A DNA stretch of 64,000 bases from Cyclobacteriaceae bacterium (GTDB lineage: Bacteria; Bacteroidota; Bacteroidia; Cytophagales; Cyclobacteriaceae): assembly GCA_958296015.1 (NCBI GenBank), contig CATQIH010000020.1:1-64000 (forward strand), written 5' to 3'. Each line of letters starts with the position of its first letter. Positions within the stretch are counted from its first letter, which is position 1. Of this stretch, positions 9,305 to 17,994 are shown piece by piece. The position numbers were made by a program, and so were the translations under genes. A model generated the notes under the pieces. It ran no database searches. It saw nothing but the letters and a program-made list of their open reading frames with translations, and was not told where the DNA came from.

Positions 9305-9832
9305 TTAAGTTTTCAAGCGGTAGATGTCTCGAAGGTTACGTCCTTGCCCATTGTAATCCAGCCCGTAGCCTACCATAAACTGCGGAGGTATTTCAAAACC
9401 AACGTATTTCACCTGCACATCAGTCTGTAAGGACTGCGGTTTGAATAGCAGCGTGGCAATATGTATAGAAGCCGGGTGTTGCTCCTGCAACATTTTGAGG
9501 AGATGTTGGATCGTATGGCCCGAATCTACAATATCTTCCAGAATTACTATATGTCGGCCTTCGGCCGGTGTTTCCAGTCCTATCAGGTTGCTTACCTGCC
9601 CTTTGGATTGAATGCCTTCATACGATTTCACTTTGATAAAAGTAACCTCTGAAGGGATGGTAACATTTTTGAGCAGATCGGCTGCAAACATAAAAGCCCC
9701 GTTGAGCACTCCCACAAACAGTGGGTTGAGATGTGTATAATCATGATTGATCTCTTGTGCTACGCGCTTTACCTGCTGTAGAATTTTTTCTTCCGAAATA
9801 AATGGCTCAAACGTTTTATCTATCAGGTGCAT
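9305..9832 (-). CDS. hpt: Hypoxanthine phosphoribosyltransferase
   Basis: A 175-residue type I phosphoribosyltransferase that salvages hypoxanthine (and probably guanine) with PRPP to the nucleotide. The PRPP-binding loop is VILEDIVDSGHTIQHLL (about residues 95-111). An earlier segment LFVGVLNGAFMFAADLL matches the pyrophosphate-binding loop. The C-terminal MVGYGLDYNGQGRNL is typical of HPRT proteins. The gene begins 8 nt after the M42 peptidase stop on the same strand and is followed by adk, so the three are probably one transcription unit or nearly so. Confidence 0.95.
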   Translation of the reverse strand: MHLIDKTFEPFISEEKILQQVKRVAQEINHDYTHLNPLFVGVLNGAFMFAADLLKNVTIPSEVTFIKVKSYEGIQSKGQVSNLIGLETPAEGRHIVILEDIVDSGHTIQHLLKMLQEQHPASIHIATLLFKPQSLQTDVQVKYVGFEIPPQFMVGYGLDYNGQGRNLRDIYRLKT

Positions 9833-9840
9833 ACCCGTAT

Positions 9841-10758
9841 TTAGAGATTTTTCATCAGGTACTTATACAAATCAATCATACATACAAGATCGCTTTTGCA
9901 GACTTTTTCTTTAGGAGAATGGGCATTGGCAATGGGCGTACCAACAAAACACCAGTCGAAAGGATAGGGGGCCAGTTGCAGCTCCCTGCCATCGCTTGAG
10001 CCTCCATCTTCCACTTCCAACTGGTAGGGCACTTTTGCCGCATTGGCAAGCTCCACCACTTTGTTGATAAACGAACGCCGGGGGATATTTTTGTCGCGCA
10101 TAGAAATAGCCACCCCCTCACCATGATGCACGCCATCTGTCACCCAGGTGATGTCTGACACCAGAAACTGATAGGTTTGGTAGTGTTCATAGATGTATTT
10201 GGAGACATAAGGCACTGAGCCGCCACCCTGCTCTTCCCAGCAGGTAAAGGCAATGACACCGTTCTCCAGCGTTTCAGCTACTTTGAGGGCATTGTAAATA
10301 CCTACCCGGTTATCCAGATAACAGCTCCTAATATACTTTTTGGTTTCTTTGAAATGGCTCTCAAATACCAGCTCTGTGCCACACTCAATACCCCGCGCAA
10401 AGTTGTAAGTCAACTGGTGCTGTTTTTTCTTTTTGGCAACGACCAGTTCGCACAAAATAGGCCCGAGACTATCGCTTCCTACCAATTTGTATCTATCCTT
10501 TGCCTGTGGCCCGCCAATAGGCAGCAATTGATTTTGATAGCGAACCATGAAGCCTACGGTATCCATATGAGCTAGAATAGCTGTTCTAGGTTTACCAAAT
10601 CGAAGCATCAAACAATCCTGTAGTTCGTCTTCCACAATTTCCGGTTGCACCTTCCAGCGATGCTGATACTCTTTGACATACGCTATAAGAAAGCTTTTCA
10701 TACCTACCTCATTGCCTGATGGCGAAAAGATTTTACATAGCGTTTCTAATAGATGCAT
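9841..10758 (-). CDS. M42-type metallo-aminopeptidase
   Basis: A 305-residue dinuclear metal aminopeptidase of the M42/M28 superfamily. Metal and catalytic motifs appear in order: AHMDTVGFMV (first His-x-Asp), SCYLDNRVGIYNAL (bridging Asp), CWEEQGGG (general base Glu and metal Glu), SDITWVTDGV (metal Asp), and AHSPKEKV (last His). Family members form tetrahedral dodecamers and remove N-terminal residues from peptides. At 305 residues it is slightly shorter than the usual 340-370. It is encoded just upstream of hpt. Confidence 0.83.
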   Translation of the reverse strand: MHLLETLCKIFSPSGNEVGMKSFLIAYVKEYQHRWKVQPEIVEDELQDCLMLRFGKPRTAILAHMDTVGFMVRYQNQLLPIGGPQAKDRYKLVGSDSLGPILCELVVAKKKKQHQLTYNFARGIECGTELVFESHFKETKKYIRSCYLDNRVGIYNALKVAETLENGVIAFTCWEEQGGGSVPYVSKYIYEHYQTYQFLVSDITWVTDGVHHGEGVAISMRDKNIPRRSFINKVVELANAAKVPYQLEVEDGGSSDGRELQLAPYPFDWCFVGTPIANAHSPKEKVCKSDLVCMIDLYKYLMKNL

Positions 10759-10877
10759 TGTGTCATCAGGTTGGAAGTACAGATTAGATTTGTCATCAGG
10801 TGTATTTGTACATATCCACTCAACAGACAGCTATGCAAACAACTGAAAACAGTTTGGACGTGCCTTGTGTATGATAA

Positions 10878-11282
10878 TTAAAACGGCAGATCGTCTTCGC
10901 CTTCTTCTTCGGCACTATAAAGGCCACCCGCAGAGGCATTATTGCCGTTGGCAGGAGGCGGCGTTTGAGTGGATGCCTGAGGTGATGATGTATGATCATT
11001 ATCGCTGGCTGGCTCAATACGCCATGCCTGAAGTGTGTTAAAATACTTCACCTCGCCTTTTGGATCAGTCCATTTCCGGCCCTTCAGGTTGATGCTTATC
11101 GTAACATCCTGACCGATTTTGAAATTGTCCAGAATATTACATTTGTCCTGAATGCACTCTAATTTGATATATTCCGGATATTGAGGATTATCAGCGTATT
11201 CTATTACAAATTCTCTTTTTTTGAAGCGATCATTTACCTGCATCTCGTCAAAAATTTCTAAAAGCTTGCCTTGAATCTCCAT
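10878..11282 (-). CDS. DUF3127 protein with SSB-like acidic tail
   Basis: A 134-residue protein. The first 95 residues match DUF3127, an OB-fold-like domain of Bacteroidota (MEIQGKLLEIFDEMQVND, then KREFVIEYADNPQYPEYI). A low-complexity linker of Ser, Pro, Gln and Asn follows, and the end is EEEGEDDLPF. The domain plus linker plus acidic tip ending in DDLPF copies the layout of bacterial SSB, whose DDIPF tip recruits replication and repair enzymes. The function of DUF3127 is not established; a role in single-strand nucleic acid binding is inference from this architecture. Confidence 0.78.
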   Translation of the reverse strand: MEIQGKLLEIFDEMQVNDRFKKREFVIEYADNPQYPEYIKLECIQDKCNILDNFKIGQDVTISINLKGRKWTDPKGEVKYFNTLQAWRIEPASDNDHTSSPQASTQTPPPANGNNASAGGLYSAEEEGEDDLPF

Positions 11283-11617
11283 TATGCGTTAATAAGTCTT
11301 TGTTGTGTAAATAAAGCTGTAAAAATGCTGATTCTTTTTTATTAAGGCAAGCTGTTTGAGTGCTTTTCGTATGATAATGATGTACAACCTTACATGTGGA
11401 CTTGTGCTACATCTTTTGATAAAAATATGAAATTTTCATCAGTTTTTTTTGCCTACAGACAACTGCTGATCTGCTTGTATTTATTCCTGGCTGCGTGCCT
11501 GGGACTTTCAGAAAATCCCCAAAAAACAGGTTCAGTTTTTGTTTAATGATTAGCAAGAGGTTAACACGCTCGTAAATTAATGTATGTATAATTATTGGTA
11601 TTGAAACTTTATAAACT
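11283..11617. other. 335-nt divergent intergenic region
   Basis: Lies between the start of the DUF3127 gene (minus) and a small membrane protein gene (plus), so it must carry both promoters. It is AT-rich. No exact TAnnTTTG box with a -33 partner, RNA gene or convincing hairpin was found. Confidence 0.5.
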
Positions 11618-11845
11618 ATGGCGATCGAGTATTTTGTTCTTGGGTTTTTGTTTGTTGTAGCACTCATCGTTCTTCTATTAAAAATCATAGAAGAAAAGAA
11701 ATCTAACAGTTCAAACAATGAGGGTGGACTGCCCGTTGAGGTAGACTTTCCCGAACTCGATCTGCCTCCTGGTGTCACGCTCCCAATAAGCGGCCCTTCC
11801 ATTCCCATTTATGAATATGAAACAGAAGACAGGATGTTGGTATAA
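11618..11845 (+). CDS. Small single-pass membrane protein
   Basis: A 75-residue protein with one N-terminal membrane helix (about 4-22, YFVLGFLFVVALIVLLLKII). A charged patch EEKKSNSSNN follows, then a soluble acidic and proline-rich tail (EVDFPELDLPPGVTLP). The family is not recognised. The gene stands alone in a convergent arrangement with amt and is followed by a strong hairpin. Codon use and the clean helix-plus-tail design support a real gene. An antisense frame of 133 codons overlaps it but shows no protein-like features. Confidence 0.65.
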   Translation: MAIEYFVLGFLFVVALIVLLLKIIEEKKSNSSNNEGGLPVEVDFPELDLPPGVTLPISGPSIPIYEYETEDRMLV

Positions 11846-11848
11846 AAA

Positions 11849-11875
11849 AACACCTGCCTTTCTGAGACAGGTGTT
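11849..11875 (-). terminator. Intrinsic terminator after amt
   Basis: An 8-bp perfect stem, AACACCTG at 11849-11856 pairing with CAGGTGTT at 11868-11875, with an 11-nt loop. On the minus strand it is followed by a run of seven T, a textbook intrinsic terminator 28 nt after the amt stop. It may also stop the plus-strand gene ending at 11845, though the U-tract on that side is poor. Confidence 0.85.
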
Positions 11876-11902
11876 CTGAGCATAGCTATTTTCATTTTAT
11901 TC

Positions 11903-13150
11903 TCAGGAATACATTTTTTCCTGTGATTGGCCTAGGTTATGGTAAGCTTCCATTTTATGTTCGCCAATATCCAGCCCTTCTATTTCTTCTTCTTCAGACA
12001 CTCTGATACCCAAGGTAATTTTGAGCACATAAAATACTGCAAAAGCAAAGGCAAAGCAGAATGCACCTATACATACAATGCCTATCAGTTGGCTAATGAC
12101 CTGTGCGCCACTTGCCAGGTTGCCAAACAAGCCTACCGCCAGCGTCCCCCAGATACCACATACCAAGTGTACGGAAGTAGCCCCCACCGGGTCATCCAGT
12201 TTTACCCGGTCAATGGCTACAACAGCAACTACCACCAGGATGCCTGAAATAAAACCGATAAGGATAGCATCGGTGATGCCCATCTGATCAGCCCCGGCAG
12301 TGATGCCTACCAGGCCGCCCAGAATTCCATTGAGCACCATAGACAAGTCGTTTGACCTGATCACCACAAGGGCAGTAACCAGCGCACCAATAGCACCGGC
12401 TGCTGCTGCCAGTGTGGTAGTGACAAACACATGCGACACTGCTCCGGGATCAGCACTCAACACGGAACCGCCGTTGAAACCATACCATCCAAACCAAAGC
12501 AGAAATACACCAATGGTAGCCAAAGGCATACTATGACCTGGAATAGGGCGAATTTTGCCATCTACATATTTGCCTCTTCTTGCACCAAGCAGTATAATGC
12601 CTGCCAGGGCTGCCCAGCCACCTACGGAGTGGACGATGGTGGAGCCTGCAAAGTCATAGAAAGGAGTTTCCATCGTATTCAGGAAGCCGCCGCCCCATTT
12701 CCACATGCCCACAATCGGATAGCAAAGCCCTACATAGAGCACGGTGAATATCAAAAAACTGTATAGCTTTACTCTTTCTGCTACAGCGCCAGATACGATG
12801 GTGGCAGCAGTGGCAGCAAACATGGCCTGAAAGATGAAATCTGTCCAGTAGGTATACCCTGCATTATAAGCACCCGTATCAGCGCCTTCGGGCGATGAAA
12901 GACCAAAGCCTGCAAAACCAAAGAGCTTTCCGGCAAAATCTTCGCCCGGATACATCAGGTTAAACCCCCAAAAAGCATAAGTTAATAACCCGATAGGAGG
13001 GATGATGGTATTTTTGAAAAGGATGTTTACGGTGTTTTTAGATTGTGAAAACCCTGTTTCCACACATGCAAAACCCAGGTGCATGATGAATACCAGAATG
13101 GTGGCGATCATCATCCAGAGGTTATTGGCTGTAAATAAAGCTTGTTCCAT
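11903..13150 (-). CDS. amt: Ammonium transporter (Amt)
   Basis: A 415-residue Amt/MEP/Rh channel with about eleven membrane helices. The conserved DFAGSTIVHSVGGWAAL holds the pore Asp and the first of the twin histidines, and HLVCGIWGTLAVG holds the second. MHLGFACVETGF is the typical N-terminal helix motif. The cytoplasmic tail (RVSEEEEIEGLDIGEHKMEA) is the PII-interacting type. The glnK gene lies 45 nt upstream on the same strand, so the pair is regulated together and gated by GlnK under nitrogen sufficiency. Confidence 0.96.
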   Translation of the reverse strand: MEQALFTANNLWMMIATILVFIMHLGFACVETGFSQSKNTVNILFKNTIIPPIGLLTYAFWGFNLMYPGEDFAGKLFGFAGFGLSSPEGADTGAYNAGYTYWTDFIFQAMFAATAATIVSGAVAERVKLYSFLIFTVLYVGLCYPIVGMWKWGGGFLNTMETPFYDFAGSTIVHSVGGWAALAGIILLGARRGKYVDGKIRPIPGHSMPLATIGVFLLWFGWYGFNGGSVLSADPGAVSHVFVTTTLAAAAGAIGALVTALVVIRSNDLSMVLNGILGGLVGITAGADQMGITDAILIGFISGILVVVAVVAIDRVKLDDPVGATSVHLVCGIWGTLAVGLFGNLASGAQVISQLIGIVCIGAFCFAFAFAVFYVLKITLGIRVSEEEEIEGLDIGEHKMEAYHNLGQSQEKMYS

Positions 13151-13195
13151 GTTGAATTTAATGTTTGTGAGTGATTGGTTAATTGAAATGGTACG

Positions 13196-13531
13196 TTATA
13201 GGGCGTCAGAACCCTGCTCTCCCGTACGGATGCGGTATACTTCTTCCAGATGAGTGACAAATATTTTCCCGTCACCTACCTTGCCGGTTTTGGCTACTTC
13301 CAGAATGGTATCTACGGTAGGCTTTACAAAGTTATCTGACACGATAATGTCCAGCTTGGTGCGGGGAATATATCCTACATCATAGGTTGCACCCCGATAG
13401 GTTTGGTATTCCTTCTCGAGTCCGTGCCCTTTGATATCATAGAAAGACATGAAGGTGACACCTACCTTCGCCAGGGCTTCTGTCACTTGCTCAAATTTTG
13501 AGGTCCTTATAATGGCTTCTACTTTTTTCAT
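13196..13531 (-). CDS. glnK: Nitrogen regulatory protein PII (GlnK-type)
   Basis: A 111-residue PII signal protein. The T-loop is about 36-54 and keeps a tyrosine at the position of the uridylylated Y51 of E. coli (Y50 here, in YRGATYDVG). The B-loop (VAKTGKVGDGKIFV) and C-loop (YRIRTGEQGSDAL) that bind ATP/ADP and 2-oxoglutarate are intact. Its position directly before amt identifies it as the GlnK type that plugs the Amt trimer. The first part of the T-loop (HGLEKEYQT) differs from the enterobacterial sequence. Confidence 0.96.
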   Translation of the reverse strand: MKKVEAIIRTSKFEQVTEALAKVGVTFMSFYDIKGHGLEKEYQTYRGATYDVGYIPRTKLDIIVSDNFVKPTVDTILEVAKTGKVGDGKIFVTHLEEVYRIRTGEQGSDAL

Positions 13532-13886
13532 GAAAGGTTGAGTTATTTATTGAGTGTGAACTTAATCAGTATTATCAAATGGTAAGAGTTGTAAAGCCAA
13601 TATTAAATATTGCCTTTGGTACCTTTTCCGAACTAAAATGCTAATTAAGATAATTAATTCTTTAGATAAAAACGTTTACAAAAAATTTAGTATATTTTTA
13701 TGTAAATGATAAAATACTATATTGATTTTAGTATAAATGCAAAAATATACTGCTGTTTTTGAAATATTGAATTGCAGAAAGTGGGAGTGATTTGCCAGAA
13801 AGGGAAGCAAATTCACAACAAGGGAAGAGGCTTTACTTATTTTTGTCACCTATCTTATCGAATACAGATGACAGTGCAGAGGTTTA
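13532..13886. other. 355-nt AT-rich region upstream of glnK-amt
   Basis: The glnK-amt promoter should lie here. The region is very AT-rich (13630-13770) with stacked A and T tracts. One exact -7 box on the minus strand, TATTTTTG at 13740-13747, lies about 210 nt before glnK, without a good -33 box. No gene was found; a short plus-strand frame running into the next gene is not protein-like. Confidence 0.4.
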
Positions 13887-14969
13887 CTACAGATCACGTA
13901 GTACTCTGCCTAATATCATAGAGAAGATATCACGGTTGCCGGGTAGATGGATCAGCCAGTTTTTCTTGCCGCTTCGGGCAATATAGATGCCTTCCTGGTA
14001 GCTGGTATAGTCTATGACATTGCTAAGCTCAAGCGAATCCTCTGTATTATTGCTTCTGAAGATGATCCGCTGGTTGGTAATATATATCTTTCCTGTAGCT
14101 TTTTGTTTCCACCGCCTGTCAGTCAGGTTGATTGGCTCTTCCTGCGCCTTCCAGTAAGTGCCTTTGATCAACTTGGTTCTGAGATGAAACTTGGTGCTTT
14201 TTGGCTGCTTTCCTTTGTCAATGTACCAGGTGGCATCTGCCAGAAAATAGCAGGCTTCGTCCGTTTTGAGCTTCACAGGGATGTGTATGGCTGGCAATTC
14301 GCCGTTTTCCATCTGCCAGAGCAGCCTGAATTTGGCCAGGTCTGCCTGTGTAGCGTCATCCAGTCTGGGTGCTACGTCCAGGTTATCTGCCAGGCTTTGT
14401 AGCTCTGCTTCTTCATCTGGCGACAGGCGTTCGTCGGCAATGGCACCTTTGATAAAGTTGATGATAATGCTTTGAGCTTTACTTTGATAGAGCGTATCTG
14501 CAATATCCTGTGGAAGATGAAGCTTGGTTTGCAGGTGTTTCAGAAACTGAGCCTCTTTCTTGTCCAGCTGATAATCTTCCAGGGCAGTCTCCAGTTCACG
14601 CTCATATACTTCGTAGCAGATCTGGTGGTTGGCAATCTCCACGGCTTTGTCAGACAAACCGAGGATACGCTTCATATGCCTGAGACGCACGATTTCCTGC
14701 TCATCAAGATGATTGTCCTCAAAGCAATAGCGCAGGTATTTCTTATAAAGCTCCCGCAATGACCCATCGTCAAAATTATTGAAAAGGTTCAACGAATATT
14801 TATCCATAACAGCCTGTATGTCTTCAGGTTGTATGTCTGGCAGGGGTTTTTCTGCCAACAAATTATTAATTTCTATCACGGCGTTCTTTTCAGACTTTTT
14901 TCCGGCCAGTTTATTCCAGAAGGAGGTGGACTCCAGTGCATTCTTAAAAAAAATCTGATCTCTTTCCAT
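13887..14969 (-). CDS. TerB-like helical protein with PH/GRAM-like C-terminal domain
   Basis: A 360-residue soluble protein without signal peptide or membrane helix. Residues about 55-215 contain repeated acidic helical segments (DNHLDEQEIVRLRHM, YQLDKKEAQFLKHL, DERLSPDEEAELQSL). These resemble TerB/EF-hand-like helical repeats with acidic turns. Residues about 285-355 (ATGKIYITNQRIIFRSN, then IDYTSYQEGIYIARSGKK) match the beta pattern of a bacterial PH or GRAM domain. The combination suggests a membrane-surface or signalling scaffold, but no function is known. It is expressed alone: 112 nt follow to the DUF2490 operon, which reads the same way. Confidence 0.7.
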   Translation of the reverse strand: MERDQIFFKNALESTSFWNKLAGKKSEKNAVIEINNLLAEKPLPDIQPEDIQAVMDKYSLNLFNNFDDGSLRELYKKYLRYCFEDNHLDEQEIVRLRHMKRILGLSDKAVEIANHQICYEVYERELETALEDYQLDKKEAQFLKHLQTKLHLPQDIADTLYQSKAQSIIINFIKGAIADERLSPDEEAELQSLADNLDVAPRLDDATQADLAKFRLLWQMENGELPAIHIPVKLKTDEACYFLADATWYIDKGKQPKSTKFHLRTKLIKGTYWKAQEEPINLTDRRWKQKATGKIYITNQRIIFRSNNTEDSLELSNVIDYTSYQEGIYIARSGKKNWLIHLPGNRDIFSMILGRVLRDL

Positions 14970-15081
14970 ATTTTACAGACTATATAAGGGCGTACTATGA
15001 TGTTATTACTTTTTGCGCAAAAACCTGCAATAAACCAAACTTATTGCTATTTATCAGCATATTGCATAGGATTATTGCTCA

Positions 15082-15783
15082 CTATTGGCTGATATAATAA
15101 GTAGTGGTAAACCACGCAGTGTGCTCGAGAGGCTGACTGCCAATGTCATCCAAACGGTGTTGTATACCAATCTCAAATTTCCTGCCTTTTTGCAAAAGCC
15201 ACCCGATAGATAGTGAAATTCTATTCTCTGCGCTGCTTTCTACCGCATTGAAGGTATATAGCAACTCATCGGATACAACAATATATTTTTCTCCCGGATC
15301 CAGTTCCTGCCCGTTCAAGGGCTTGTCGTAACTAAGGCGGTATCGTAAGCGGTTGGTGTAGCCTGCTGTTCGAGACCGCTGCTCTGCACGCACCCGGTGC
15401 GCCAGGTGACTGTTGCCGACATTGGTAACAAAAGCAATCTGCTCTGTAGATCTGTGCTCAAAGCCAGGCGACTCCAGTAGGTCGGTAGCTCTGAAGGTAT
15501 AGCCGATGCCCAATTTATTACTGTTCCACAAATTATATGTGCCAAAAAACTGTGCTTCCAGGAAATTCAATTGGTAACGGGCTATAGTTCCTTCTTCGGA
15601 AGTATCCAGAAAAGTATTCCGCGAAGCCAGCTTTGAGGTGACCGACCACCTGTTGGATAGGCCTTTGGTATAAGAAAAAGTGGGTTCATATTGCAGCGTT
15701 ATCCCCTTTTGTGCAATGGTAGGAAACGCCATAACTGTAAGCAAAAGCAAAAAAAATAACTTGTTCACCAGGGTGTGTGTCAA
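15082..15783 (-). CDS. DUF2490 outer-membrane beta-barrel protein
   Basis: A 233-residue secreted protein with signal peptide (KLFFLLLLTVMAFPTIAQ). The rest consists of amphipathic beta strands ending in an aromatic C-terminus (HTAWFTTTYYISQ), typical of small DUF2490 barrels of Bacteroidota. The gene starts with an ATGA overlap on the preceding PepSY-like gene, so translation is coupled. Function unknown; many DUF2490 proteins accompany envelope stress or metal systems. Confidence 0.75.
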   Translation of the reverse strand: MTHTLVNKLFFLLLLTVMAFPTIAQKGITLQYEPTFSYTKGLSNRWSVTSKLASRNTFLDTSEEGTIARYQLNFLEAQFFGTYNLWNSNKLGIGYTFRATDLLESPGFEHRSTEQIAFVTNVGNSHLAHRVRAEQRSRTAGYTNRLRYRLSYDKPLNGQELDPGEKYIVVSDELLYTFNAVESSAENRISLSIGWLLQKGRKFEIGIQHRLDDIGSQPLEHTAWFTTTYYISQ

Positions 15784-16385
15784 TAAAGAATATTATCTAA
15801 ATTCCTGCGAACAATCTTTCGCTGCTGCATGTAGTGACCATCTCGATCAAACAGCATTTCATAAGCATTGATTTTCCTGTCATTTTTAGTGTTTACCTCC
15901 ATTTCATATCTAATGGTCAGGTCATCAGCATCGTGTTCCATAAACTGTTTAATCATTTCCTGATCGCTTTCTTCGGCATCTTCCGCCGTAAACTGTAGCT
16001 GCAACCTGCGTATTTTAGTTTTCTGAAAATGCTCAGCAAGATAGGATTGTATAGTGTTACGCACTTTTTCAGGAAGCGCACCGATGTTTATAAGCTTCTC
16101 AATATCCATCAGTGAACCATCTTCAAAAAACTCTATGCTATAAGTATTGCCATACCATTGCAGCTTACATTCGTAGCTCACCTGGTTGCCATCGGTTTCA
16201 TAGTAGTAATTTACCTTTCGGGCATCTGCCAGTAGCTCTTTTAGGAGCAATATGGCCTGTTGCGGCATGGCCGAACGTGCAATCGATGTTTCTTTTTCTT
16301 GTTTCACTCCCTGGGCAAAGCTGCTGGTATACTTGCACAACGTTATCAGACAGCAAAGCATAAACCACAGGTACCCGGCCTTCAT
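15780..16385 (-). CDS. Secreted PepSY-like protein
   Basis: A 201-residue protein with signal peptide (MKAGYLWFMLCCLITL, cleavage near SSFAQG). Two PepSY-like units can be seen: VNYYYETDGNQVSYECKL through YSIEFFEDGSLMDIEKLI, and LTIRYEMEVNTKNDRK through YEMLFDRDG. These match the small secreted PepSY-like (BLIP-fold-like) proteins of Bacteroidota. It overlaps both neighbours by 4 nt (ATGA), in the middle of a three-gene operon. The exact role is not known. Confidence 0.65.
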   Translation of the reverse strand: MKAGYLWFMLCCLITLCKYTSSFAQGVKQEKETSIARSAMPQQAILLLKELLADARKVNYYYETDGNQVSYECKLQWYGNTYSIEFFEDGSLMDIEKLINIGALPEKVRNTIQSYLAEHFQKTKIRRLQLQFTAEDAEESDQEMIKQFMEHDADDLTIRYEMEVNTKNDRKINAYEMLFDRDGHYMQQRKIVRRNLDNILY

Positions 16386-16777
16386 TTCTCAGGATGGTAA
16401 TCTACCACAAACGCATCTTCTAAAACGTTGAGCTTACCCAACAGATCGCCAAACTTTTTGTGCTCCGGGTGAGGCAGGTAGTTATCACGTGCTTCGGCAT
16501 TCTCAAACGTTACCTGATACACATGGGTGAAACCCTGGTTCTTGCCTTCAGGGCTATTATTCACGCCGTACTCAAATGCTACGATGCCGGGAATTTTGTC
16601 TTGCAAGGCTTCAAACGCATCGGTCACCTGCTGTATCTGCTGTTTGGTAGCTTCAGGCTTGTACTTAAAAATGACAATATGCTTTACCTGCTCATCGGCT
16701 TTGCCTTTAAAGCTCAGAAATAGGGTGGTAGCAGCAAGCGTAAACATACTTAGGGCCAGGGCTAGGTTTTTTTTCAT
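16382..16777 (-). CDS. Secreted Dabb-domain protein
   Basis: A 131-residue protein. A signal peptide (LALALSMFTLAATTLFLSF) precedes a stress-responsive A/B barrel domain (Dabb) of about 100 residues. The domain is recognisable from VKHIVIFKYKPEATKQQIQ and the later AFEYGVNNSPEGKNQGFTH and DNYLPHPEHKKF. Dabb dimers form a ferredoxin-like barrel; some are enzymes, most are uncharacterised. Export is unusual but common for Bacteroidota members. It is the first gene of the overlapping Dabb, PepSY-like, DUF2490 operon. Confidence 0.82.
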   Translation of the reverse strand: MKKNLALALSMFTLAATTLFLSFKGKADEQVKHIVIFKYKPEATKQQIQQVTDAFEALQDKIPGIVAFEYGVNNSPEGKNQGFTHVYQVTFENAEARDNYLPHPEHKKFGDLLGKLNVLEDAFVVDYHPEK

Positions 16778-16872
16778 CGTTTAAAAATTATAAAGGTGTA
16801 ACTAAAAAAATTTATGACCATGCTAATTAGGAAACACCGGACTTTAATCCAATGTTATGAACGTTCAATTCT

Positions 16873-17400
16873 TTATTGCCTGGGCCGGAAGGGTTTGATG
16901 ACGGACTCGTTGCATTCCAGGTAAGGGCCTTCCAGCAGATCAATGCAGTAGGGCACTGCCGGAAATACGGCATCCAGGCATTGCCTGATGGCTTTGGGCT
17001 TGCCGGGCAGGTTGATGATGAGTGTTTGATGGCGTATGCCTGCCGTCTGGCGCGAAAGAATGGCCGTAGGCACATATTGCAGGCTCACCTGCCGCATCAG
17101 TTCCCCAAAGCCAGGCATCATCTTCTGGCATACGGCTTCGGTGGCCTCCGGTGTCACGTCTCTTTTGGCTGGTCCTGTGCCTCCGCAGGTAACAACCAGG
17201 CAGCACCCGTCTTCATCTGCCATTTTCCTAAGCGTTGCCTCTATCTGACCCTGTTCGTCGGGCACTACGGCGTATACTTTTTCCCACGGGGAGGTGAGAT
17301 ACTCGCTAAGCGTGGCAACGATGGCCTTGCCGGGAATGTCTTCGTAAACGCCCTGACTGGCCCGGTCAGACACGTTGATGATGCCGATCGTAGTTTTCAT
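16873..17400 (-). CDS. mog: Molybdenum cofactor protein MogA/MoaB type
   Basis: A 175-residue MogA/MoaB-family protein, probably the molybdopterin adenylyltransferase that activates molybdopterin for molybdate insertion. It begins IGIINVSDRASQGVYEDIPG, typical of MogA. The nucleotide site signature TCGGTGPAKRDVTPEAT and the later LINLPGKPKAIRQCLDAVFPA are complete. No other mo gene is in the window. It is 40 nt downstream of a small coiled-coil gene on the same strand. Confidence 0.9.
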   Translation of the reverse strand: MKTTIGIINVSDRASQGVYEDIPGKAIVATLSEYLTSPWEKVYAVVPDEQGQIEATLRKMADEDGCCLVVTCGGTGPAKRDVTPEATEAVCQKMMPGFGELMRQVSLQYVPTAILSRQTAGIRHQTLIINLPGKPKAIRQCLDAVFPAVPYCIDLLEGPYLECNESVIKPFRPRQ

Positions 17401-17440
17401 ATCGGGAGTAGGGTTAGGGAAATACCGGGTACTTGACTGG

Positions 17441-17719
17441 CTAATCCTTGAACTGGCCGGATGCTTTCTTGATAGCTTCGTTCAGCGCTTCGGCTGCTTT
17501 GTTCAGCCCTTCTCTTACATCGTGCAATGCTGCACCGCTGGATACTTTCAGGTCCTGGTATGTATTGTACAACTTTCCGTTCTTCTCCTTCACGCCTTTG
17601 ATTTCTTCATCAATCTTCACTTCCAGTTCGGCGCGGAGTTCTTTGGCTTTGGCTTCCATTTCCTGAATTCTGGCGTAAAGCTCCTGTAGTTTGTCCTGTG
17701 CGTTATCGTGTTTTTCCAT
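17441..17719 (-). CDS. Small coiled-coil protein
   Basis: A 92-residue soluble protein, almost entirely helical. Heptads of Leu/Ile/Ala run from about residue 8 to 55 (LQELYARIQEMEAKAKELRA) and a second amphipathic helix from about 57 to 88 (ALHDVREGLNKAAEALNEAI). The family was not recognised; similar short coiled coils are common next to housekeeping genes. Same strand as mog, 40 nt before it. Confidence 0.7.
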   Translation of the reverse strand: MEKHDNAQDKLQELYARIQEMEAKAKELRAELEVKIDEEIKGVKEKNGKLYNTYQDLKVSSGAALHDVREGLNKAAEALNEAIKKASGQFKD

Positions 17720-17994
17720 AATATATGATAGGTAAGATTATCGTAGTTGGTGTCAAGGTACTAAAATTTGGCAGGATGGGCAATGAAAAACGCCCTACGA
17801 TTCGTCTTTTAAGTATATATGATGCGAGGGAATGCTTATTACCGGTTGGGCAAACAAAAGCAGGCCTGCAACGATTTCAACAAGGTCACCCTGTTTCTAA
17901 GAATGGAAGTTCCACCGCTTGTAAGGAACATGTGTCCTTAGATCCGTAACTTTTGTGTATCAATAGGGTTCATGAACTATAAAAGACAACCAAC

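Noticed and set aside
11407-11808. A 133-codon minus frame over the small membrane protein gene
   Set aside because: No hydrophobic or domain pattern, and the plus frame has a clean membrane helix plus a terminator after it.
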